Shown here piece after piece: positions 16,966-26,259 of a DNA stretch of 64,000 nucleotides (position 1 is its first letter; every line of letters starts with the position of its first letter). The translations under genes and the position numbers were made by a program. The notes below the pieces were generated by a model. It had not been told where the DNA came from. It saw only the letters and a program-made list of their open reading frames with translations, and made no database searches. Where the stretch lies: positions 1 through 64,000 of the forward strand of contig NZ_PZKN01000014.1 in assembly GCF_003046795.1 (NCBI RefSeq), written 5' to 3'. This stretch comes from Desulfonatronum sp. SC1 (GTDB taxonomy: Bacteria; Desulfobacterota; Desulfovibrionia; Desulfovibrionales; Desulfonatronaceae).

Positions 16966-19818
16966 ATGCCCAGCCACCAGAAATCATTTTTTCGAACATC
17001 CGAAGGCAAGATCCTCATTCTGCTCCTCATTTTTGGGGCCGCGGTTCGGATTTACGGAGCCTGGTCTTTTCGCCTGAATTTGAATCTGGATGCCGGAGTC
17101 GTTGCGCTGATGGCCAAGCACATTTCCGAAGGGACTGCTTTTCCGATCTTTTTCTATGGCCAAGCGCACATGGGAAGCCTTGAGGCGCTCTTCAGCGCTC
17201 TGTTCATGAAGGTCTTCTCCATTTACGGGTTTGGAGCGACCCTGGGAACAGCCTTTGTTTCCTTTTGGGTCTTGCCAGTGGTTTACCTCTGGGCCCGTGA
17301 CATCGGCGGCTCCAGGGCCGGATTGGCGGCCGTTGCTTTTGCCGTCATCGGGCCACTGGGCTTTTTTTATTACGGCGTCCACCCCAGAGGCGGCTACGCT
17401 GCATGCCTGCTTTTCGGCACCATGGCGCTGTGGATGAGTGCTCGAATCGCCTATGATACCTTGGAAAACGGTCGTTTGCCAGGTCAGACCCTCTTTCTGC
17501 TCGGAGTAATCGGCGGATTGGGCTGGTGGTCCAGTCAACTGGTTACGGCGGCCTTGATCAGTTCAGCGCTGCTGATGGTACTTGTCCTGGGCAGACAAGT
17601 TCTCTCCTGGAAACTGCTTTTGGGCTTGGCGGGTTTTTTTCTCGGAGGATTGCCATTCTGGGTTTACAACGCTCTGCATGGGTGGCCGACCTTCGCCTTT
17701 GGCGGTTCCTTCGGACAGATGGATTTTCTTCAAGGGTTGAGATTCTTTTTCGGAGAGCGGTTTCTAGCCTTGACCAGGTTGAATAATACGCATCCAGTGC
17801 ATGCCATTATCGGTCTATTGGCGTATCTCTCCGTTTTTTTTGCGGGAATGGCAATGATGTTTCGCGCTTTTGGACGACATGATCGGCGTACCTGGATATC
17901 TCTAGCCGCCGTATTCCTGTTCATCACCGTATCCGCCGCGATTTTCAGCACATCACATTTCGCGGCCATCGGAGATTCCCGCTATCTTCTGCCTCTTGTT
18001 CCCTGTCTGGCGGTCCTGGTCGGGGCCATTTTCGGTTTAGGCTCTTCGCGGCCTCTTCTCCGCGTCGCAGTTTGGATGCCTTTGCTCGTTCTGACCATCC
18101 CCCAGTTCGAGGCCATTCCCTGGGCATCGAAGATTGAACAAAGCCAACGGGTAATGCAGGCGAATATTGAAGCACTAGGAGACTATCTGGAGGATCGCGG
18201 CTTGACGTCCGTCTACGCCTCCAATCAGCAACGCTCATGGAATTTCGCGCTCAATGAGCGAATCGTTTTCAGCGATATTTGGAATGATTTTTACCGGCCC
18301 AATGCGCAACGTGTCGAGTTTTCCAACAACATTGCGATATTCGGCAACTATGGAAACGTAGCTGTTTTTCTGGATATGACCGAGGGAAAGGCGACGAAAA
18401 GCTCTGTCGCTGGATTCACCGTCCACCATGATTTTCAGCCTCCCGACAATCAAATCATGGAGATTCCATTTGATGCATGGAAGTCCGTGACCGACTCCAG
18501 CGGGCAGGATATCCTGGAGACCATCGCCATGCCATTTTACCGCGAATCCTGGCCCAGCCCGAATAGACCCCATGAAGACTGGTTTGACGTTACCTTTCAT
18601 GAGCCAGTCACTGTCTCGAAAATCCGGATGCTTTCTTTTGGATTGAATTTCTATCCTCGCTTTGTCCAAATCGAGGGAAAACGCCCGGGTGATTTGGAGT
18701 GGAGCGTATTGCGCGAAGCCTCGCCGTCCGGGCACTATTACTGGTCCGGTAGCAGACCGTACCCCTATGGAGAGCGGTATCGCCTGGAAGCCTCTTTTGA
18801 GCCGGTTACCCTGATGAAGCTCCGCATTGTGAACAAGGCTGACATTGCCCTACGCCGTGATTTTCGCTGGTCGGTGCAATTGCTGCAACTTTTCGGTCCA
18901 GCTGCAAGTAATCAAGCAACTGTTCCCTCGCTCAAAGATCCACTAAGGGATTCAATCGACGAGCGGGATATCTTGCCCGAGTTGATCGCGTTGCTTGCTG
19001 AACGAGACATCAGGTATCTGTATACGGACCGCTGGCCGGCCAATGCCGTCCATTTGGCCTCCAGGGGGACCGTTTGGACCCCTCTGGAGCCTGACCTTTT
19101 TCCAGAAAGCGAACATCCGATGTTCGTTCATGCCCAGAGCCGATATTTCTACCCACTGAACCCTGAAGAGGTGATGCTCTTTACTCCGCGAACAGCCTTG
19201 CTGGTTCGCAATGAAGATGTTCCCTTGGTCCTGCGCGGACTGACAATGGTTGGCCTAAAGATGCGTCAGACTGCCGTTGGCCCATGGACGTTTTTCGACT
19301 TTTCGCAGGAAGACCCTCTGGAACAAGAGATGGTCGTCGCCGGATTACGCTGGACGGGTTTCGGGTGCATCCCCGCACGGCTGCCGTCCAATCCTCGACG
19401 CATTCTCTCGGAGGAAGCCAAAGATGTTGCCTTTTTCTATCAGGACAACAACTGGACTACCGGGGATACCTTGTTCTCCGGTCTCGCTTATCAGACGACA
19501 CCCGAAGACAGATATCTGACTCTTCGGCTGAAAGGCCCGCATCCCCACGGGTATGACGCCGCCTCCCTCGGCATACAACTCTGGGTGAACAACAGCCGCT
19601 TGCCATTGGTTCGGCAAAAGGAATTTGAGTTCACTTACTGGCTGGGCTGGGGAGTGAGCCGAATCGACGACCTGCGCATTCTATCCCGAACCTTCGTTCC
19701 CAAGGAACTTCATATCAACGACGATACCCGGACCCTTGGACTGATGGTCGATTCCATTTGGCTTTCAAATGAGCTTGGCGGCGCCGCGCCTCCGTCAGAA
19801 CGCATGAGCGACATGTGA
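16966..19818 (+). CDS. Large GT-C-type membrane glycosyltransferase with discoidin-like C-terminus
   Basis: 950 residues. The N-terminal 400 residues are polytopic with an early NLDAGVVALMAKHISEG segment followed by FFYGQAHMGSLEA, a pattern of GT39-related proteins; the same block in altered form occurs in the proteins at 38564 and 47836. The soluble rest includes a beta-rich part (about 530-650, PVTVSKIRMLSFGL... LRRDFRWSVQLLQLFGPA region) resembling an F5/8-type C carbohydrate-binding domain. It is preceded by 86 bp and followed by another large membrane protein in the same direction. Confidence 0.75.
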   Translation: MPSHQKSFFRTSEGKILILLLIFGAAVRIYGAWSFRLNLNLDAGVVALMAKHISEGTAFPIFFYGQAHMGSLEALFSALFMKVFSIYGFGATLGTAFVSFWVLPVVYLWARDIGGSRAGLAAVAFAVIGPLGFFYYGVHPRGGYAACLLFGTMALWMSARIAYDTLENGRLPGQTLFLLGVIGGLGWWSSQLVTAALISSALLMVLVLGRQVLSWKLLLGLAGFFLGGLPFWVYNALHGWPTFAFGGSFGQMDFLQGLRFFFGERFLALTRLNNTHPVHAIIGLLAYLSVFFAGMAMMFRAFGRHDRRTWISLAAVFLFITVSAAIFSTSHFAAIGDSRYLLPLVPCLAVLVGAIFGLGSSRPLLRVAVWMPLLVLTIPQFEAIPWASKIEQSQRVMQANIEALGDYLEDRGLTSVYASNQQRSWNFALNERIVFSDIWNDFYRPNAQRVEFSNNIAIFGNYGNVAVFLDMTEGKATKSSVAGFTVHHDFQPPDNQIMEIPFDAWKSVTDSSGQDILETIAMPFYRESWPSPNRPHEDWFDVTFHEPVTVSKIRMLSFGLNFYPRFVQIEGKRPGDLEWSVLREASPSGHYYWSGSRPYPYGERYRLEASFEPVTLMKLRIVNKADIALRRDFRWSVQLLQLFGPAASNQATVPSLKDPLRDSIDERDILPELIALLAERDIRYLYTDRWPANAVHLASRGTVWTPLEPDLFPESEHPMFVHAQSRYFYPLNPEEVMLFTPRTALLVRNEDVPLVLRGLTMVGLKMRQTAVGPWTFFDFSQEDPLEQEMVVAGLRWTGFGCIPARLPSNPRRILSEEAKDVAFFYQDNNWTTGDTLFSGLAYQTTPEDRYLTLRLKGPHPHGYDAASLGIQLWVNNSRLPLVRQKEFEFTYWLGWGVSRIDDLRILSRTFVPKELHINDDTRTLGLMVDSIWLSNELGGAAPPSERMSDM

Positions 19819-19863
19819 CGCATTCACGCTACTCCACAGAAACCCATCATTCTAGAATCATCC

Positions 19864-22227
19864 ATGAATCACCAATTGCACGCGAACATCTCATTCGCTG
19901 TTGCTTCATTTCTTGTTGCCTGTTGCGTTTCACTGACCGCTTATTTTTTCTTCAACCCTCCCGCCTTCCCCTTTCAACTCGATGCGGAGGGACTTCGGTT
20001 CATCATCTGGCCCTCGGAGACTCTGGCGGCTTTCCGCTGGCCCGTGCTTGCCTTGGTCGTGATTCTGAGCGTGGTTTCCTTCGGCATGATCCGGTATGCC
20101 AATCGCCAAGACGCTCAGGCTAAGGAAAATCTCTGGGGCAAAATTCTGGAGGTTTTCGTCCCGCTTGCTCTGCTTCCCTTGGCCTGCGTGCCGATGCTTC
20201 TCGCGGACATGTTGCCGCCCCTCATCAGCACGAACCTGCGGTTATTCGTTGTCCTGGCCGCATTTTCGATCTTTTTCGTCCGGATCACGGACGCTTTGCT
20301 GACGGTGGAAGGCATCAACACACGGTATCCCGTGGCTTGGGTCTGGACCATCTTTCTCCTGGCCACGGTCATCTTTGCGCATGGTGGATATCGTTTTTCA
20401 AAGCAGGTCGGCGAACATATCGGCGATGAAGGCCACTACCTCGTTCAAGCGCAAAGTCTCTACGAAGACCGTGATCTGGACATAAAAAACCAACTTTTCG
20501 AAGCTCTCGGGATCGGCGACCCGGCCAAAATAAACCGGGTCAATTTTCATATCCATCGCCATTCCAGCGGGGATGCCTTCCACAGCGTCCACCCCTTTGG
20601 CCTCTCGCTGCTCCTGGCTCCGTCCTGGAAGTGGGGACTGGGCGGGAGACACATCGTGCTGGGACTGATTTCCGGAGCCGGGCTGGCCGGCCTCTTTCTG
20701 CTTTGCCGCAGGATGGGGGCGGGGAATATAGCCGCCCTTTGCGCCGTCATCTCGCTGGGAGCCAGCATCTTCTGGAGCATCTACTCGTATCGTGCCCTTC
20801 CGGAGATACTCGCCGCGACTTTAACGATCTGGACCTTTTGGGCCATCGCGGTTCAGCGGGATCGTCCCTGGGCGAGTCTGCTGATAGCGGCGGCGTGCTG
20901 TGTATATCTGCCCTTCGCGCATACACGATTCATCCCGGTCAGCTTGATGGGAATCGGGCTTTACGGCTTGTTCGGGCTGCTGGGAGAGGAGCACCTCCGG
21001 GCCAAAGCTAGGCGGTTGGGGCTTTTCACACTGATCTGCGCAGCAGGATACGGGGGCTACCTGATGGTGCAGTCCCTGCTGTTCACCGGACCGGGCGAAT
21101 ATCCGATTCGCTCGACCCTGTTTTCCTACCCTTGGGGAGCGTGGGAAATCATTGTCAGTGATCGAGGCATCGCTTCAATTTTCCCGGTGATATACTGGCT
21201 GGCGGCCGCCATGGTCGCCTGGCTGGTGGTGGACAAGGACAACCGCCTATTTTGTCTTGGCATTATCGCAACGTTTTTTTCCTGCCTGCTGACTTCGGCC
21301 ACGTTCTATTGGTATACCGGCGGCTCCAGCCTCCCCGGCCGGTATTTGATCGTCGTCGTGCCGCTGCTGTTCGTCGGAGCGGCGGTAATGATGGAACGCG
21401 TTTCCGTCATAACCCGCGCATGGTTTTTCTTTCTAACCCTTTTTTCCATGATGCTCCTCGTCCTTGTCTGGATAAACCTCTCCGCCGTTGATAGACACTT
21501 CATCCTACCCTTGCATTTCTTCAGCTCCTTTCCCCTGTATCAGGACATCTACTTCCCCCATGCGTCCTTTCGAGACGATTTTATAGCCGACAATCGGCTG
21601 GCAAGCATCCATGGCCTTGCCGCCTTGCTGTTGACCACCGCCTTGTTCGCCCTGAACAGGCGGCGCTGGCCGGTATCCCTTGCCGCCCTGATCCTGGTGC
21701 TCGGCGTCGGACTGACGACGCAAGCCCATTTTGCCCATGACCGATTCAACTTCCAGAGGTACATGGCCAACCTCACCTTCGACCCGCAGGCTGTCATCCA
21801 AAAAAAACGGGTTCATGAGGGACGTCCCTTTGTTTTGCGCCTTGACCCCCTTTTGATGCACGCCCACACGGGAACTAAGGTGACAAAGGATGGGGTCAAT
21901 GCCTGGGGAGCGTTTCAGGGAAGAGACGACCGCGGTGAGCTTGCTTGGGGCAAATTTGTTCAGCTCTTTCCGGGGCGGTACGAGGTATCCTGTCATTTCA
22001 GGCTTGCGGACTGTGATGGGGAGGGCTATGTGGCCGAAATGGATGTTGCTGGCAGCTACGGGGAGGAGATCTTGGCCAAGATGCGCATTCCCTGTAATCC
22101 GGGGATATCCTCGGCCTCATTGCAACTGGACCTGGGTTCCTTCACCCTTGTCGAGCCCCGGGTTTTCTATCACGGCCGCGGCAGCATCGTACTGTACGAA
22201 ATCCAAATTCGGGAAGTCCAGCATTAG
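19864..22227 (+). CDS. Large polytopic membrane protein, probable GT-C glycosyltransferase
   Basis: 787 residues with about a dozen hydrophobic segments in residues 15-600 and a C-terminal soluble beta-rich part. The first large loop after helix four holds an acidic DEGHYLVQAQSLYEDRD motif, placed where GT-C enzymes keep their catalytic acidic pair, followed by a His-rich stretch. It is the last of three tandem large membrane proteins. The stop overlaps the stop of the convergent methyltransferase gene. Family is inferred from topology and the acidic loop; substrate unknown. Confidence 0.68.
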   Translation: MNHQLHANISFAVASFLVACCVSLTAYFFFNPPAFPFQLDAEGLRFIIWPSETLAAFRWPVLALVVILSVVSFGMIRYANRQDAQAKENLWGKILEVFVPLALLPLACVPMLLADMLPPLISTNLRLFVVLAAFSIFFVRITDALLTVEGINTRYPVAWVWTIFLLATVIFAHGGYRFSKQVGEHIGDEGHYLVQAQSLYEDRDLDIKNQLFEALGIGDPAKINRVNFHIHRHSSGDAFHSVHPFGLSLLLAPSWKWGLGGRHIVLGLISGAGLAGLFLLCRRMGAGNIAALCAVISLGASIFWSIYSYRALPEILAATLTIWTFWAIAVQRDRPWASLLIAAACCVYLPFAHTRFIPVSLMGIGLYGLFGLLGEEHLRAKARRLGLFTLICAAGYGGYLMVQSLLFTGPGEYPIRSTLFSYPWGAWEIIVSDRGIASIFPVIYWLAAAMVAWLVVDKDNRLFCLGIIATFFSCLLTSATFYWYTGGSSLPGRYLIVVVPLLFVGAAVMMERVSVITRAWFFFLTLFSMMLLVLVWINLSAVDRHFILPLHFFSSFPLYQDIYFPHASFRDDFIADNRLASIHGLAALLLTTALFALNRRRWPVSLAALILVLGVGLTTQAHFAHDRFNFQRYMANLTFDPQAVIQKKRVHEGRPFVLRLDPLLMHAHTGTKVTKDGVNAWGAFQGRDDRGELAWGKFVQLFPGRYEVSCHFRLADCDGEGYVAEMDVAGSYGEEILAKMRIPCNPGISSASLQLDLGSFTLVEPRVFYHGRGSIVLYEIQIREVQH

Positions 22228-22976
22228 GCGGCTTCCTGAGTTTGTTTTTGGGCGACAAGGAAGAGCGAACTACCGAATGGCATGGACCGGCCCGAGAGGA
22301 TCAGTCTGTTCTCGGCCCGTACCATACGCAGCAACAGTCTGTTCAGCCACCCGGGCAGCTTCTGAAGGTCGGATTCCTCCTTGGCGCCGACCACCGATTG
22401 CAGGATTTTTTTCAGCAAGATGACAACAAAGAGGTGCGGGAGACGATATGAAGCCTGCGTGACCGTAAAGCCGGCTTCCTTGAAAAGTTGAACCGCCGGT
22501 TTTTTGCGGTACCGGCGCTTCGTGTGTACGGCCAAGTCGTGATTCCGGAAAAGGACCGGAAATGCCGGTAGGTTGACGATGCAGAGGCCGCCGGGGCGCA
22601 ATGCGGAATAAAAGGCATGGACAATGTCCGCGTCGCTGGCCACGGCTGCGTGGTACAAAACGTCCAGGCTGATGATCACGTCGTAAGAATGCTCCTCCGG
22701 GACCCAGTTGTTCAAGTCCTGGCAGTAGACGTCGTACAGGTCGTTTTTGATGCAAAACGAGACGGCTTCGCGAGAGCGGTCCAGACCCTGAACATGCCCG
22801 TATGTGGCCGCAATCTGCATCATTCTTCCGGTTCCACAGCCTGCGTCGAGAATTCGGCAATCCGGAAAATTTGACGATTTCGTTCGGAGAATCGCTTCGA
22901 CCAGCTCATGCAGTCCGCGGTACCACCAATAATCGTTTTCCAAAGCGTAGATCCGTGCATATTCACACTGAATCAT
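22224..22976 (-). CDS. Class I SAM-dependent methyltransferase
   Basis: 250 residues starting MIQCEYARIYALENDYWWYRGL. Motif I is LDAGCGTG with acidic LD in motif II (VQGLDRSREA), and SYDVIISLDVLYH is motif post-II; the C-terminal half resembles small-molecule or sugar methyltransferases, with one hydrophobic segment near LPHLFVVILLKKIL. A longer in-frame extension to 23111 exists but reads as non-coding. The gene converges on the large membrane protein with a few bases of overlap and diverges from the deoxysugar cassette, so it could methylate that sugar or its glycan. Confidence 0.8.
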   Translation of the reverse strand: MIQCEYARIYALENDYWWYRGLHELVEAILRTKSSNFPDCRILDAGCGTGRMMQIAATYGHVQGLDRSREAVSFCIKNDLYDVYCQDLNNWVPEEHSYDVIISLDVLYHAAVASDADIVHAFYSALRPGGLCIVNLPAFPVLFRNHDLAVHTKRRYRKKPAVQLFKEAGFTVTQASYRLPHLFVVILLKKILQSVVGAKEESDLQKLPGWLNRLLLRMVRAENRLILSGRSMPFGSSLFLVAQKQTQEAA

Positions 22977-23282
22977 GAAGCACTCTCTGTTTCGCTGAAT
23001 TTTGGCTTTTGGCGGACTGCCAGTCAGACTCCAGGTTCGTGGCGTTGAACTACATGCTCCAAGAGTAGGACGCAAGGTCGACAAATCATCGTGCCACCAT
23101 GAGCCGTGCAAAAATAACTGGACAGGTTCTTTCTCTTTCCTGTAGACGATGCCACGCCCACGTATGAGGCGTTCTTACTTCGCTCGTCCCGTGCGACGGT
23201 TTTGTCCGCAAACACGAGATCTAAAACGCGACAGACAGCGAATATCCTCATCCTTCTCGGAGCGGAGACAGTAAACGTAGCG
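22977..23282. promoter_or_regulatory. Divergent intergenic region, 306 bp
   Basis: This space separates the minus-strand methyltransferase from the plus-strand deoxysugar cassette, so promoters for both probably lie here. I could not point to a convincing -35/-10 pair, hairpin or repeat. An in-frame upstream extension of the cupin gene to 23202 is possible but lacks a clear ribosome-binding site. Confidence 0.4.
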
Positions 23283-23771
23283 ATGAATTCACCCACTGAT
23301 CATGCCGACGCAGGCATCGAGACCATCAAATGGCTCGATTTCATGGACAATACTGATGAACGAGGACGACTCACTGCCGTGGAAAGCGGGATCACCGTGC
23401 CGTTTCCAATCCGACGAGTCTTTTACGTTCACCAAGTCCAACCAGGGGAGGATCGCGGGGGTCACGCCCACCGGGACACGGATCAAGTCCTGACAGCGCT
23501 TGGCGGCAGCTTGGAACTCGTTGTTTCCGATGCCAGACGGCATCGCCGCATCCGCCTTGACCACCCCGGCAAGGGACTGTATCTGCCGCGCATGGTCTGG
23601 GTACGGATGTACGACTTCAGTCCCGGCTGTGCCTTTCTCGTTTTTGCCAGCACCCACTATGAGCGCTCCCGGTCCATCCGCACCTGGGCTGAATATCTGC
23701 TCGAACGAGGCGTCGCCTTCTTTGTCGAGCCAGTTCCGGCTGACCTTGAGCCAAGTTTTAATACTCAATGA
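23283..23771 (+). CDS. FdtA/QdtA-like dTDP-4-keto-6-deoxyhexose 3,4-ketoisomerase (cupin)
   Basis: 162 residues forming a single cupin domain. The family core is visible: ERGRLTAVE strand, IRRVFYVHQV, and RGGHAHRDTDQVL with two active-site histidines (H61, H63), then GLYLPRMVW and the MYDFSPG strand. FdtA/QdtA enzymes move the keto group of dTDP-4-keto-6-deoxyglucose from C4 to C3, setting up C3 amination. It is the first gene of a sugar cassette, with an ATGA overlap into the 2,3-dehydratase. Start chosen at the ATG just before the conserved region. Confidence 0.83.
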   Translation: MNSPTDHADAGIETIKWLDFMDNTDERGRLTAVESGITVPFPIRRVFYVHQVQPGEDRGGHAHRDTDQVLTALGGSLELVVSDARRHRRIRLDHPGKGLYLPRMVWVRMYDFSPGCAFLVFASTHYERSRSIRTWAEYLLERGVAFFVEPVPADLEPSFNTQ

Positions 23772-25255
23772 CCTCGTTCATTCAAACTCCCCCCACTGCG
23801 TCGCATTCATCACCTTCCCCGGAACGATCTTTCCTGGACTCCGCCCAATGTCTCGAAGGCGTTGAAAGTATGCGCGCGTTCCGGGAATGGTTCGAGGATT
23901 ATCAGAAAAACCATCGCTTTCAGGTCGTTCCTCGCGGGCTGGACCAGCTTGACGGCTGGCATTTTCAAGAAGACAGCGGCAACTTGGTTCATCGGAGCGG
24001 CCGGTTTTTCAGTATTGTCGGGCTAGACGTGCGCACCAACTTCGGACATGTCCACCACTGGATGCAGCCGATCATCAATCAGCCCGAAATCGGTATTCTC
24101 GGTTTCCTGACCCGACGCATCGACGGCATTCTCCATTTTCTGATCCAGGCCAAGATGGAGCCGGGCAATGTCAACGGCGCCCAGATCTCGCCCACGGTTC
24201 AGGCTACGCACAGCAACTACACCATGGCCCACGGCGGAAAACGAGTTCCCTACTTGAACTGGTTTCTCGACAGCACCAGTGCGAAGTGTCTGGTCGATCA
24301 ATTCCAATCCGAACAGGGTGCACGGTTTCTGGCCAAACGAAACCGGAACATGATCGTTCAGGTGCATGACGACGAGCCGATCGACATCCTGGACGGCTTT
24401 TTCTGGCTGACGCTTGGCCAGTTGTTCGCATTGCTCGAAGAGGACAATCTCGTAAACATGGATTCCCGCACGGTCCTCTCCTGCATCCGGTTCGCCGAAA
24501 GTGACCTTGGAGAGGTCAGTGCCGAAGAAAAGGGTGATTCGGCGTCGTTTGGAGTCGACGTTCTCGAATCCTTGCGGTGCGGGGATCGATTCGGACTGCA
24601 CGATTTTAACGCCCTGACTGCCTGGCTGACCCGGATGAAAACGACGTACTCCCTCCGAATCCAGCGCGCCCCGCTAAACCGCGTAGCCGGATGGGTCTTT
24701 GACAACGGCGTGATCAGGCATCATCAAAATCGCTTTTTCACTGTCATCGGCGTCGAGGTAGCCATCGACAACCGCGAAGTGGGCGGATGGCACCAACCGC
24801 TGATCGAATCGGCCAAGGGAGGAGTCATCTGCTTCCTCTGTCAGAAGCATCGCGGCATCCTTCATTTCCTGGTCCAAGCCCGGGTTGAGCCCGGAAATTT
24901 CGATTGCCTGGAGATGGCCCCGACAATCCAGCTGACACCCAGCAATTACGATGCAAACAACCCCGAGCGTCTCCCTCCGTTCACCAATTTGCTTCTGGAT
25001 ATCGAAGGTGTCGTCAGGCGCTATGATGCCGTCCAGTCCGAAGAAGGCGGACGGTTTTATCAGGACCAGAACCGTTATCTGGTTCTGGAACTGGAACCTG
25101 GTCGGCCCATCCCGCTCCCTGCCAACTATGTCTGGATGACCATTCGGCAGATGAAAGAGTTCATCCGGTTCAACAATTTTTTCAATATCGAGGCCCGGGG
25201 ACTGTTGTCTTGTCTGTGCCCCAAACTTCCAGCGCCCCGAGGGCGGGCAGTGTAA
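23768..25255 (+). CDS. NDP-hexose 2,3-dehydratase
   Basis: 495 residues made of two homologous halves. Each has the family signature: first GRFFSIVGLDV, HWMQPIINQ, ILHFLIQAKMEPGN and a PTVQATHSNY segment; second NRFFTVIGVEV, WHQPLIES, ILHFLVQARVEPGN and PTIQLTPSNY. This matches the TylX3/EvaA/KijB1 family that removes water across C2-C3 of dTDP-4-keto-6-deoxyglucose to give 2,6-dideoxy sugars. Such enzymes are best known from antibiotic deoxysugar pathways in actinomycetes. It overlaps the cupin gene by 4 bp and is 7 bp from the reductase. Confidence 0.9.
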   Translation: MTSFIQTPPTASHSSPSPERSFLDSAQCLEGVESMRAFREWFEDYQKNHRFQVVPRGLDQLDGWHFQEDSGNLVHRSGRFFSIVGLDVRTNFGHVHHWMQPIINQPEIGILGFLTRRIDGILHFLIQAKMEPGNVNGAQISPTVQATHSNYTMAHGGKRVPYLNWFLDSTSAKCLVDQFQSEQGARFLAKRNRNMIVQVHDDEPIDILDGFFWLTLGQLFALLEEDNLVNMDSRTVLSCIRFAESDLGEVSAEEKGDSASFGVDVLESLRCGDRFGLHDFNALTAWLTRMKTTYSLRIQRAPLNRVAGWVFDNGVIRHHQNRFFTVIGVEVAIDNREVGGWHQPLIESAKGGVICFLCQKHRGILHFLVQARVEPGNFDCLEMAPTIQLTPSNYDANNPERLPPFTNLLLDIEGVVRRYDAVQSEEGGRFYQDQNRYLVLELEPGRPIPLPANYVWMTIRQMKEFIRFNNFFNIEARGLLSCLCPKLPAPRGRAV

Positions 25256-25262
25256 GTCGATC

Positions 25263-26240
25263 ATGGATGTCCTGATTCTCGGTTTTTCCTCCATTATGAG
25301 GCGTCGCGTTCTCCCCGCACTGTTCTCTATTCCCACAATCGCCAAGATTCACGTGGCCAGCCGCTCAGGGGCTCCGGAGCCGGATCTGCCGAGAAATCGC
25401 TTGGGCCGCTTTTTCTCGGACTACGAAACGGCCTTGACTCGGTGTCCTCCCTGCCTGTGCTACGTTTCCCTGCCTAACAGCCTCCACGTTGTCTGGGTCA
25501 AGCGCGCCTTGGACCTGGGCTTCCATGTGGTTGTGGACAAACCCGCGACCACATCCCTGATCGATTCGGAAATGTTGGCCGACCGAGCTGCAAGGCAAGG
25601 CCTTTGCTTTGCCGAGGCCAATGTCTGGACTCATCACCCCATGGCTGAAGCCATCCGTAACGTGATCCAGGAGGACGGCGTGCCCCCCCAGGCCGTCCTT
25701 TCCGTTTTCACATCTCCTCCTCTGAATCCTGACAACTTCCGGTATAATCCCGAATTCGGGGCAGGAGCTCTGTTGGACCGAGGCCCCTATGCCGTGAGCT
25801 GCGGTCGATTCCTGTTCAACGCTCCACCGACGAGCGTGGCCTGTGAGGTGGTTGCGTCCACCCCCGGCGGCCTTGTCGATATCTCCTTCAGCACGACCCT
25901 AACCTATCCTGGTGGGGCCACCCTGCAGGGCTTCTTCAGCCTGGGAACAGTCTACCGCAACAGTCTCTCGGTCATCGCCGAACGGTACGCCTGCGACGCG
26001 GAACGGATTTATACCCCACCGGCGGACTACCGAGGAGCCGTGACCGTGACCCGGGGCAACACCCGGCAGGTCCTTGAGGTTGACGCCGCGGATTCCTTTT
26101 CGCTGTTTCTGCAAGAAGTCTTGCACAGCATTGAGACAAACACGGCCAACCGGTTTCAGGAAATCCTGCTCCAGGATGCCGCGGTTTTGGAAAAAATGCT
26201 CCAGGCCGCTGGACGCCGGGTCAGCCAACCACAAACGTAA
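25263..26240 (+). CDS. Gfo/Idh/MocA-family oxidoreductase, probable NDP-sugar 3-ketoreductase
   Basis: 325 residues with an N-terminal Rossmann fold and the family motif DKP (K93, EKP-type) plus a C-terminal alpha/beta domain. The nucleotide loop reads GFSSIMRRRVLPAL instead of a classical GxGxxG, as in some members. In 2,6-dideoxysugar pathways a Gfo/Idh reductase (KijD10, TylC/SpnN type) reduces the C3 ketone made by the 2,3-dehydratase; being directly downstream of that gene supports this role. Cofactor NADPH or NADH cannot be told. Confidence 0.8.
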   Translation: MDVLILGFSSIMRRRVLPALFSIPTIAKIHVASRSGAPEPDLPRNRLGRFFSDYETALTRCPPCLCYVSLPNSLHVVWVKRALDLGFHVVVDKPATTSLIDSEMLADRAARQGLCFAEANVWTHHPMAEAIRNVIQEDGVPPQAVLSVFTSPPLNPDNFRYNPEFGAGALLDRGPYAVSCGRFLFNAPPTSVACEVVASTPGGLVDISFSTTLTYPGGATLQGFFSLGTVYRNSLSVIAERYACDAERIYTPPADYRGAVTVTRGNTRQVLEVDAADSFSLFLQEVLHSIETNTANRFQEILLQDAAVLEKMLQAAGRRVSQPQT

Positions 26241-26259
26241 TCCAAGGAGATCCTCCGCA

